From the NCBI GenBank assembly GCA_031213475.1, contig JARUPZ010000023.1, forward strand, positions 9,752,157 through 9,816,156: a stretch of DNA of 64,000 bases, given 5' to 3'. Position numbers and translations under genes: made by a program. Of this stretch, positions 34,501 through 46,400 are shown one piece after another. Under the pieces are notes generated by a model, which saw nothing but the letters and a program-made list of their open reading frames with translations, had not been told where the DNA came from and ran no database searches. Numbering within the stretch: position 1 is the first letter of the stretch; the number at the start of each line of letters is the position of its first letter. This DNA is from Nereocystis luetkeana. Its lineage: Eukaryota > Sar > Phaeophyceae > Laminariales > Laminariaceae.

Positions 34501-37500
34501 CTGTTACCGGCGCGGTGTCATTACAGCACGCCGGCAATATTCGTTTGATCGTATGCCAGGTACCTACACTTATTCCCATGGTATACATTGCTGCAGCAGT
34601 AGCAGTAGTGCCCCCTCGCCTCCTGCCAGTTTTGTCGCTTGCTTATCCCCCCCCCCCAACAAAAAAAAACTTTGGAACTACACGCACGTTGTTTTTGGAC
34701 TTTTGCGTGCACTTTCGATATCCTCCCGCCAACCTCTCGGTAACCTCCCGGTAACCTCCTGGAAGCCTCCTGGCAACCTCTCGGTAGTCTCCCGCCAAGC
34801 ACGGAAAGCTCGGTGAACTTACCGGAAACCCCACCGGTAACCTCATAAGAGAGGCGGAAAGGGACGAAACAAGTTGCAATTACGGCGTCGGACACTCGTA
34901 TCACATATATACCAGGTAAGATTGGATATCATGCATAGCAACCCGGCGCTGGTAGGGGGGCGGGGTTAGGGGATGACACACGTAGGTGCCGGAACTATCC
35001 CACAGCTCGGACACATGACGATTCAGACCACCTGGATCCTAATCTGCCGTTTGGATATTTTGTGCGCAGGATCTGTCCAGTACGAGATCCAAAGCCGGTA
35101 AACCTGTCCTGTGTCGCGAAAAGAGTAAGAACATACGGCTCCCACGCGGCAACATGAGCCATTAATAGACCATACCAGGCACAGATCAGGAAAGTATCTA
35201 CTTCGAGAGTATCTTATCTATCTGCCCTGTGGGATGACATGAAGGATCTATCTACATATCTATCTATATACCAGGTAAGCCCTGAAAAAAACTAAACTGG
35301 TATCGTGAAGTAGTGAATGGATGGTCTCTCCGACGCGTGGCCCTATTCATACTGCTGTTGAACTCTGCATAATATGTCGTAATACAGTCTCGCAGTCGTC
35401 ATGCTATGTAAGACTCCTTTTCGATTAGGAGTTAATGTGAGAACAACAACAACAACAACAACAACGACATAGTCTACGTATGTAGAGCTCTAGAAGAGGT
35501 CGGCGTATACTCATGCCACCACGGGGGAGCATAGTAAATAGGACCTACGGTACACACATGAACCCATATATTCCCCTGTTTTTACTCACAATATTTGGTC
35601 CTATTTACTACGGTCCCCCGTAATAATTGTAGTCAGAAGCGTTCGACGAGAGTCGACGAGAGAAGAGAGGGCTGAAGCCTTTTTTGTCGCGATAAAAATG
35701 CCTTCGAAGGCAAGAACCGTCGCGGGGAGCAGGGAGAGAAGAAAGAGCCTGCTTTTGTGACCTCGGCTCTGAGCTCACGACGATTATTAGGAAGGAGAGA
35801 GAAATATAGGGCAAAGACAATAAAAGGAATGGGAGGGATATATGTATGTATATATTATAGATATATATATTCGTACTATTACGGGGGACCATAGTTAATA
35901 GGACCAAATATTGGTAGTAAAAATGGTTAAATATATAGGTTTTTATGCATACCATAGGTCCTATTAACTATGGTCCCCCGTAATACTGTATACCTGGTAT
36001 ATGATATATGGTGTGCAAACATAGAATATAATCAGAACACATCGTGATTTTGATCGTTGTACCGGCTGCCCCCCCCCCCCCTCATTTTCGTTTTTTCAAC
36101 GTATGTATGCCATACGTTTCGTGCTGCAACTCCAACGGTTTTGCGCTGCTCTGGCAGGCTTTCTGGCGGGACGGTTTCGACAGGTTCCCCTTGGCGGGAA
36201 AAGCCTTATTTTCGGCCTCGAGTCTGGCAGGCGTGCTCATCACCCGGTGGCAAGGCCTGTTCCTGGACGAAGGAGATGGCCCTCGCGGGACCTGGTACGA
36301 TACGACGGCGGGAAAAGCCGTGGGTGTGCGTGTTTAATGACTGCAGGAATAACTGTAGAGGTACTAACTGATCGAAAGGAGTAGCCTATTAATAGTAAGC
36401 AGACGCGTCAGGGTAGTCTACTGCACCGAACAGGAATAGTCTATGGATATTATTGTAGACGTGTTGTAGTAGTCTACTAGTAATACTCTTCGGGAGTAGT
36501 CTACGGGTAGGCTTTTCAATAATCTACTGATGTACCGACCGTACAGCGTGTATTAGTAGGCGTGTTGGCAGTATACGGTACCGTACAGATTCTATTAGTA
36601 GGTGTGTCAATAGTCTACCGTACCTCCCTGGAGTAGTCTATCAATAGGTTTATCAATGCGGCTGCGGCGTTCCCGTACACTGCGTGAGAGATAAACACAT
36701 TCGGCGGCGAGTTGTCTCGGGGTGTATGCCTGTAGGACCTGAGCCCATTCGCGCCTGGCGCGGCGGAAAAAAAAACCAGGACGCACACAGCACTACCGAT
36801 ACCACCACTGCCCCTAGATGTAGGGACCCTTGTCATTGAATATTGGTATAAAAACGTTTACATCCATGGCCTCTCAGAGCTCCCACTTCCAAACCGCCTC
36901 CTTTCATTGCTTGCCGAACCTTTCCAGCAGTTCTTAGTTTTCTCCATTTCGCTTGGCACTCTCGGTCCTTCCTTCCTTTTTTCTTCTTTCGTTTCGTGTG
37001 CGTGCGTGTACTCCGAGTACGGCACCGCGGGAGAGCCCGGCACCGCCGCGGGTGTCAGTGGGTGCTGGCGGGTAGAAGGGGGGTTGCAAGGAGCGCGGTC
37101 GCCGCTTTCGTGCCTAGGCGTCGCGTGTGCCTCGAGGCACGAGGGATGCATGAAAGGGCTTTGTCTGGCTTCCGTTTATGATTTTTGATGGAGTATGTAC
37201 GAGTTATAAAGGTCGTTCGGGATGGCAAGATAATGTTCAAGCGGTGCTTACTTGCGACCACGCTGAAGTTGAAAGAAGGAGGTGTGCAGTTTGAACACCA
37301 ACGTTTTCGAGCTGGCGAACGGAGGCCATGGTGAGCACCGGACTTCACGCGAGGCGGGCGACGGGGCTGATTGTGGCAGAGAGTGATAAAAGCTTTACCC
37401 GGACCGAATCGGTGGCGAGGTGGTCGCGAGAGGGGCGGGTGGCGTAGGAGGCTGAGAGAGAAGCTCTTCTGTGCGATTTTTTTCTTTTCTTCTTTTCGCC

Positions 37501-37955
37501 CGGGTGTAAGGTGTTCCAATCAGGCAGAACATTTATGCACGAGAGGGGATGGGGACGTTTTTTCTTTCCGAATTTTCGGTTTCATTTTCATTGTTTTTTC
37601 TGCTGTGCCGTGCTGTGCTTTCGCTTTCTTCGTACATACGAGTACAGACAGAGCATATCAGAATAAGAAAATAAGTGCAGCAGTAGTACCCTACCTGGGG
37701 TATGTACGTACGTACGACATCCGCGACGCGAAGCGTATTATGTGGCGTCCGAGCTGACGTCGGAGCTGTTTTTTCCTGAAGCATGGCGGCAGGACTCTTG
37801 GCATTATCAAGTCGCCGGTTTGCAATTACGATCCTTAAAAAAGCTAAATTCAATCGTGGACCTCTGTTCGCTTCGCATAATTTGATGTACTTTTTTCCTT
37901 CCTGAGCAAGCGTAGCGGGCGGCGTAGGCCACCCGCGGAGCGAAGCGCCTTGTAT

Positions 37956-37994
<39 letters not shown>

Positions 37995-40415
37995 CCGGTA
38001 TTGTTTATATATATACTGTGATTACTATCCCGGTACTGTACTGTGATTACTATCCCGGTACTGTATGCGATATGATAGACAGTAGTATTTTTTTTTTGGC
38101 ATCGATTACGAACCTTCCAGAAAATGGCGCAATCGGCATCACCGACACTATTATAATACCTGGTACCTTTTTTTTTTGCGCACACAAAAATCTGCTGCCT
38201 TTTTTTTTGTCTCGCGTGCGCGGGCTGCGGGTGTTTACTCTCTCTACTTTCTCTCTCGTCAAAGGTAGGAAGGGTGCTAAACCCGAATATTATATACTTT
38301 CGGTAGGGTTTCGACTACGTGTTTTCCGAAAACACCTTGTTCGGTACCTGGTATTCGGTATATTTTCGATAGGCTCTCGACCACGTGTTTTCCGAAAACA
38401 CCTTGTTCGGTACCTATTAATAGTATTCGGTATATTTTCGGTAGGCTCTCGACTCTTGACCAAGTGTTTTCCGAAAACACCTTGCTCGGTACCTGGTATT
38501 CGGTATTGACAGCAGCCTTCCCGTTCTGAAAAAAACGAGCGCCTGAAAAACGACCGCACCCCTGTGTGTGAATGGACTCAACGCGTTCCTTATTGTATAC
38601 ACCAGGGTACACGACTTTTTAAGTTAATTTTAATTTTAATTTATTTTATTTTATTTTCGAGAGAGAGAGAGCGAGAAAGAGATTGAGCTCGGGCTGGTCA
38701 CCAAGACCCGGCTCGGCTTCTGAGGCTCGTGTTACAGATCCTGCTGCACAGCACCTCAGAACGGCAGGTTAGGATCTGGATGATCTATCAGATGATCTAT
38801 CTGATATGTAGATGATATATCTGATATGTAGATGATCTATCTGATATGTAGCTGACCTATCTGATATGTACATGACCCATCTGATATGTAGATGTTCTAT
38901 CTGATACGTACATGATTTATCTGCACAGTAGGTGATCTATGTGGTCTGTAGATGAGATCTAAATGTCCGGCGTGTGGAACCTTTTCCCAAAACCTGTCCT
39001 CCAATGTTTCCGATTTCGGTCGTTGTTTCCGTCACGCGTCCCCACCTTTGAATGCCAACCCGGAAGTAAGCGATGATCAAGTTAAAAAAAGCAGCCCGGA
39101 CGTACACCACACACCAGTCCCCAACGCATCGACCATTTTCGACGGCGAACCTCACAAATAAAACAAGGCTCTTTTCTCTTTTCGGAAGTGGAGTGGTCTG
39201 TCTCGCTTTGGTCTTGAAAATATTGGGAACAACCGACATTTTTGTACTGCATGCAACGCTGCAGGTCCCTTTCGCAACTGACCTAATTACGCGGTGCTCA
39301 TACTTAGTCCTAACTGAAGATCTTCAGCCCATCTTGACCCGTAACCGACAATCGCCACACACACGCACGCGTATTTTCCTACGAGTTATATGTATATACC
39401 TGGTACCAGGTACCAGGTACTGGTATATACTTATTTATTTTTTCTCGTTCGTCCGTATTTTGCCCGCTGCGGACATTTCCTCTCCGATGGCATCAGGTTC
39501 AACGGCCAGACCTGCATTCGCAGGGTTTTGACAATTTCGGGAGTTCTTCTGATGTACTACGGCGTTTCTGATGCGGAGGTCGGAGTGGTGAGTCCTGCGG
39601 TAATAAACTGCGGCGGATTGTTTCGGCCCCGCTATATGTCTCTCGGCTGCATACAATATTTCCCTGGTTGGCGTGATTTCCGACGTTCAAGTTTTAGGTT
39701 GCCTTTGTTGCTGATATGTGCGAAACTGTGCTGGGCCAGCACACAGCTCTGTTCATGGTTTTCTTGCTCGTGCATATACACGGTTATCGAGGGATGAACG
39801 TTCTCGTAGTTGGTTTACTTTCAGGCGACGATGTATACAAAGTATTGTTAAAGAATTGGATGAGTTGATTTCATACGGGTTAGTAGAGAATGGGCGAACG
39901 AACGAACCAAAAAAAAAAATGCTTACGATACGTGGTACCTCGTATTTTGTTTTGGATAGCATATATCGCAAATCACGTTCAAATGGACGAAGTAATTTTT
40001 CGTACCTTGTACCAGAGATAATGAACTATTACGGGGGACCATAGTTAATAGGACCCCTATGGTATACATAAAAACCCATGTGTTTAAACCATTTTTACTG
40101 ACAATATTTGGTCCTGTTAACTATGGTCCCCCGTAATACATACAGCAGTAAAAGTGTTTCTATTTTTAATTTTTTGGAACAAAATGTACCGGTACAGTTT
40201 TTTCGGGACGATGTATATATTTTTTTAATGAGCTGATCTCCACGGAGCGAGAGCGGTAGAGCCGGTCTCTGTTGAAAAACGCCTTCTGCAGGTGGTAGTG
40301 GTGGCGAGGGCGGCCCCGGCCCACCGCTGCTCTACGTACTCGATCGAAAGCGGAGCACTTTTCGTTGAATGCCCGAGGCTCATAAAACACATCCTATTTT
40401 CCCGATTTTTTTTGG

Positions 40416-40447
<32 letters not shown>

Positions 40448-43400
40448 TTCATGTGTTCGTCGTGTTTTCGCTTCGTTGCACTACAAGGCTCTCGTGATTC
40501 TGGCTCTGGCTGTCCCGACATTGGCTCACTACGCCCGGCGATACAGCATGTGGAGCAGCAGGTGGGTGCGGGGTGCTACTGGTGGTGGTCGGTATTCTGA
40601 CAGAAAAAAAAAAAAACTCACGATGTGATTTTGGGTGATACAATCGTAAAATGAACGTGATACCCTCATGTACCGGTGTTGTGTTGCGATACCACACGTA
40701 CAGTAGTACATTATATCGTATCGTATCGCACAATATCATATATTGTACTACCGGAGTATCGCATCATATTATTCCGATAGAACCTGGTCTCATATTTTAT
40801 TTTTATGGCACCTAACTTTTAGTTGCATTGTACGATACGATCCGCATCACCGCGCAACTAACGGTGCAGGCTAAGATCGTGTGCTAATATTAATGTTACG
40901 GGGGGCCATAGTTAATAGGACCCAAATGCCGGCGTCCCCGGTGGCTTGGTAGGTGGTCCGCGTGCCTATCAAGATCAATTTCGTGGGTTCAAGTCTCGCC
41001 GAATGCATGCTCGTGGCGTTTTCTTGCAAAAAAGAAATTGATTAGCGGAAAGCGCGAGAGCGTGAGTTAGCTACATTCGATGAAAATCGACGAGCAGTGG
41101 GAATGCTGAACCCTATGCGCGACAAAAACTAAAGGCACGTACCGGGGGGGAGAAGGGATGACACCTGTGACAACGGCGTGTCCAGAAGCTCGTTGAGGGT
41201 AAAACCTCCCACGAGTAAGGCTGGAAAGTAAAAGTGATATTGAAAAAAAATAAAAAAATAAAAAATATATTGTTGGTAAAAATGGCTAAATATATACCTG
41301 GTAGGTTTTTATGTATACCATAGGTTCCATTAACTATGGCCCCCCGTAATAGTTGTCTCTTGTGACCTATTAGTATCGCCATCGGCCACTTCGCTGTTCT
41401 GGTACTATACGAGTAGATACCGCCCGCGCTTTATTGTGAGGGTACATGTATGAATATGACCGCTTTGTGCGATGTTCTCCACCAGGTTTGCCCCGTTTAA
41501 CCCGTCAACCAATCCATATGCATCTGTAAAGAAAACCCGGGGACGTATCCAGGACGCCCCCTGACGAACACAAAACCTTGGAAAGTTGCGATACCCGTTC
41601 ATACCGACGGAAATGCAACGGTCGTCGGGGCATACCAGGTGCAGAGTGGTGTACCCATTTTTGGACGACGCCGCGACAAAGCACTAAAACGTGCTCCTAT
41701 TTATCTCTTATCTCCGATATTACGGTCTTATACTTCACCAGGTACTGCTGAAAATATTAATGTTGTCGCAAACTAATTCCAGGCGAATTTTTGTTTCTCT
41801 CGTGACAATGCCCGATGTACCTGCTGGTGTTATGTCTCGGGCGTCCTTGGACCGGATGGCAGCGAGTGACCCTTGTAGGGCAAAACTGCAGCAGTCCCAT
41901 TTTGGGGACAAACTGCTTAGACTTTGAGTGGTTTTGTCCCCCCCCCCCCCCCCCCCCCCACACCCCAAACGGGACTGCAGTTTTGCCCGATACTGGCTAA
42001 AATGGGTACACCGGTACTGTCTGCAAGCATGAAGTCTGATTGGTCCTCGCATTTACGTCCAGAATGGTGAGTGACACTCTGTCTCCAAACATAGGGACAT
42101 TTTTCATTCAATATTTATATGAAAACGGCGCTTATATATAGGGACAGAATGATATTGCTTTTCTTTTTCTGGCCACATGCACCAGTCTGTCCGGCCCAGA
42201 ACGTGGAGGGGGCCGTCTGGGGCATTTGTACCATTAGGGCGTCTGCGATAGTCCAATTTTTGGTTGGTTGGGCGAAAAATACACGAAGTATATATCTTTG
42301 AAAAAAAAAACACCTGAGGAGCTTATTGGACGGAGCAGGGGAGAATCAGAAGTTGCTCCATTTGCTGACCAACCCCAACAGACAACAGGGTTACCCAACC
42401 CCAAGCATGCTTTCTGTAGGTTACAGATGTCGAACATTGTCATTTTTTTTCCCCACAGCAATTGATTTTTCGTGCGTTGGGGTTGTTATTGTACGTAATA
42501 GGGTTGTTATTGTACGTAGTAGGAAACGTATTATTACGGGGGACCATAGCTAATAGGACCAAATATTGCTTTTAGAAATGGTTAAATGTATAGTTTTTTA
42601 TGTATATCACAGGTCCTATTAACTATGGTCCCCCGTAATACAAGAAACCCAACCCCATTAGAGTATCGGCCGACAGCCTACTATCTTGGCGATAATTTGA
42701 AAAATATGGATTCGGTTTTATGTACCGCCACAGGAATTTATTTTGAAGGTTTTTGCCAAAATCGGGTACACGTTTTCCGTTCGAGCCAAAAAGAGTTACA
42801 TCTTGAAAACCAAGTAAAAATCACAGGCCACGAGCGGTGTTTTTCTGGCCATGAGGAATCACAAACATTGTCGTAGAACGCCTCTTTGGTCAGGCGCCAG
42901 TTCAAGGAGGATGGGTCTGTAGCTTGTGCTCTACATTGTTGGGCAAAATGCGCACGTATGTATACTACACGTACGAGATGCGTGTAGCATCTGTCGTAGT
43001 CATAGGCGTTGTCCCCATTGCGTTCCGCATTATACCTGTGGGGGGGACATGGGAGCCTCGCAAAACATTACGGTGAACCTCTATCGTAGAACGCCCCCCG
43101 GAAGCTGAGGCCGCCTCGACGCGGGGTGAGGCGGACGGCCTGCCGCCTGTGTCGACGATGGGGTACAACAACAGGGTGCAGCATCATATCAACTGACTGC
43201 ACATGGTACACCCCAAAGAAAAAAAAGGGGAAATCAGCGCACATACGTGTATGAGACCCGTACGAACGGAATTGAGACATGATAATTGCAGCCGAGGGGC
43301 GGGAAGCCACAAACGCAGAGACGAAACAGCAGTGTGCGTGTGTATGTGGCCCCTCTGATTGGCTGAAAATCAGGCGAAAACAGATGGAAGCTATCAATAG

Positions 43401-46400
43401 ACAAGTAGACAAAATCCAGATGTACCTGGCCAGTTTCAAGCCAAAATCAGGTACGATGCGGGGCTCGCCAATGGCGGGGCTGGCTCCTGGCGTGTGATTT
43501 GTACCTTTTTCTGGTGTGTAACCGGTTTGGGCATAAAAAGTGGCAAGGTACACCTTATTTTGGCAATCACCTTTTATTGTATGCTCCCGAAGGTTCCGCT
43601 GTGAGGGGTTTATTTATCGTCACTATGATATGCTTTCCGACTCGAAGAACTAGTTACACTCAACTATTGCGGGGGACCATAGTAAATAGGACCAAACATT
43701 GTTGGTAAAAATAGGTAAATATATAGTTTTTTGTGTGTACTGTAGGTCCTATTTACTAGGGTCCCCCGTAATACCTTTCGGACAAGAAGCCGTGATCACG
43801 GGTGCCAACCCTTCTCCCCCCCCCCCCCCCCCCCCCCCCATGGTCATACGACTACGGCCATGCAGGATAATGAGTAGACCCCCGACGGCAATGCTCCGTC
43901 TCGAAAGGGATGCGTGGTCAATGGTCAAACGACTAGGGCAAGCGACAAATGACCTCCATCCCCCCGGCCCCCGGCGGCTTCGGTGGGGTCCATAATTTGG
44001 AGTAGGAACGGTGCTCCGTCTCGAAAGGGATGCGATGGTCAAATGATTAAGGCAAGCGAGAAATGAGTAACCCCCCCCCCCCCCCAACCCCCCCACCTCG
44101 GTGGTATTGGAGTAGGAATTGTGCTCCTCCTCGAAAGGGATGCGTGGCTAATGTTCCAATGACTAGTAAGGGAAGCGTGCTCCGTCCCGGCATTGTAGGG
44201 ATGCGAGGGTCTATGGTCATACGACTACGGCTAAGCACGATAATGAGTACCCCCCCCTCGCCCCCGCAGCAGCAACATGCCTCCATTTTTACCGTGCATA
44301 TCCCGTAGATGGATTGCAGCATGCAGTAGTCCCCCCCCCATGGTCATCGGCTTTCGCCGATGTTTGCTAACTCGCGATATGTGTGTATGTGCGGGTGCTC
44401 GTGTGTATGTGGCGCAGCTCCGGTTGGTACCGAGCGGGCAACAAGCTCTCGCAGTCCGAGTACGAGAAGCAGGGGGACGAGTACACGCGTCAGGCGATGG
44501 CGGCTCTACGCGCCAGCACCACGGAGAACTGGTCGCTCGTCAAGAAGGTTAGTCGCCGGGAACGGAGCGGCAAAGCGCGCGCGGGGGGGGGGGGGGGGGG
44601 AGTGTACTCGATAGGAGAGATGTACTCGATCTCATGCATGGCCGTAGTCGTATGACCATAGACCCTCGCATCCCTATAATTCCAGGACGGAGCATGTGCG
44701 CGGCGGGGGGGGGGGGGGGGCGGTACACACACACGTGCTTAATTAACCCCGTTAGAATCACTTTACCTGGTAGCATTTTTGGCGACGAATTATTACGGGG
44801 GACCATAGTTAATAGGACCTATGGTTTACATAAAAACCTACATATTTAACCATTTTCGCGAACAATAGTTGGTCCTAGTATAACTATGGCCCCCCGCAAT
44901 AGTTGGAATTAGTGTGGGGTAAGTTTCACAGTGCAAAAAAGGTTTCTTAAGTAACCAAGGGAACTCGAAAAAAAAAAAAAGAAGGAACGGCATCCCACTT
45001 TTTCGTTGTTGAGTCTCAGACAGAGGGGGGTTATACTGAATGAACCAAGTGAACAAAAAAATCATGAAAAAAGCTTGGAATAGACGTCATTTTCTAAATT
45101 CGTCCAGAAATCTCACTGGCCTGTTTACAAGGAGTGTGTACTGAGGCTCGTTGCGGTCTCTTCTTTCTTTCTTTCTTTCTTTTTTGTTTCTTTTTGTTTG
45201 TTTCCCGTCCACCCGTCCACCCGGGGAGTAAATAAGTAAAATGTGCATGCGGGTCTCCGTGTCGATCGGAGGGCAGAGACGCACGGAGCCAGAAGTGATA
45301 TACCACTCACTCTCACAAATTTGATGTCCGTACTGTATGAGAGTCCAAACGATGATCATGTTAGCGATCAGAATTTGTATATAAATATCACCCATAGTTC
45401 GCAAAGATGAGTTTCTTGTTTCGACGAAATATTAAATATTCGATCTGAGCAGGGTTTTTTTTTTTTGCAATTTATATGAAATTCATTACCCAGGTGATAA
45501 TTACCTGCTTGATTGATGTTGAGCAGTACTGGCCTAAGGCTGGGTGGCCTTTCTTGCATGTGACCCTCTATGAGTACGCGATGCGGCTATATATAGGCAC
45601 CTTTTTAATGGCAAACAAAAAAACGAAAACAAAAAACGTTAAATGTTCAAAATGTTTTCGTTTGTCGAGAAATATGACACAACCCAACGATAGTTTTGAG
45701 GCTGCGGGCGACCATGATTGCTGTCAGATGAGAAATTGCTAAAACAGTCAATCGCCGTTTTGTAAGCCGTCTACTGTATATATATACGCAACCAACCCTC
45801 TAGAACTTCCTTCCCCAACAATGTCATCCCATGCTCCCCTTCCTTCCTCCCTCCCTCCCTTCCTCCCCTTCCTTCCTCCCTCCCTTCCCGCACGCGTTTT
45901 TTTTTCTGTCCCGTTGTTATCGTATACTTGTTACCTGGCTTTCCACCGCGCGCGCGGCAATTTATTGGTTTGGACAGTTGAAAAACCAGGCCAGCCGTAA
46001 AAGGATGACCGCTTTTGCGCAGAGCGGCGAGCATTTCGCCCCCCCCAGCGAGGAGAAGAGCGCGGGCGGGGGGCGCTGCTCGGTGCAGTGACGGGGACAT
46101 GCGCCCTTGCGCTTGTGCTGGAGATGACAAGACAGACAAGCCGAGCGAGCGAGAAAGCAAGCAAGCAAGCAGTGAATACGGCGGAGCTAGCTTTACACAC
46201 GATACAACACAACAACAACAACAACAACAACAGTAGAGCAAAAAACAGAAAAGTGTGTGTGTGTGTTGTGTGTGTTGTGTGTGTTGCGTGTGTCCTCGAA
46301 GCGGAGAGCTGCAGTTAGCTTCAGAGAGAGAAAAAAACAAGATGTGTGTCCGCCCATCCATCCGTCCGTCCGTCCATGGAGCTCTCCGTGCAGTTCAGAA

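Noticed and set aside
45087..45404. Minus-strand 105-residue frame with a hydrophobic start (IYIQILIANMIIVW)
   Set aside because: AT-rich, no family pattern, no splice-compatible partner, inside a NEMP intron.
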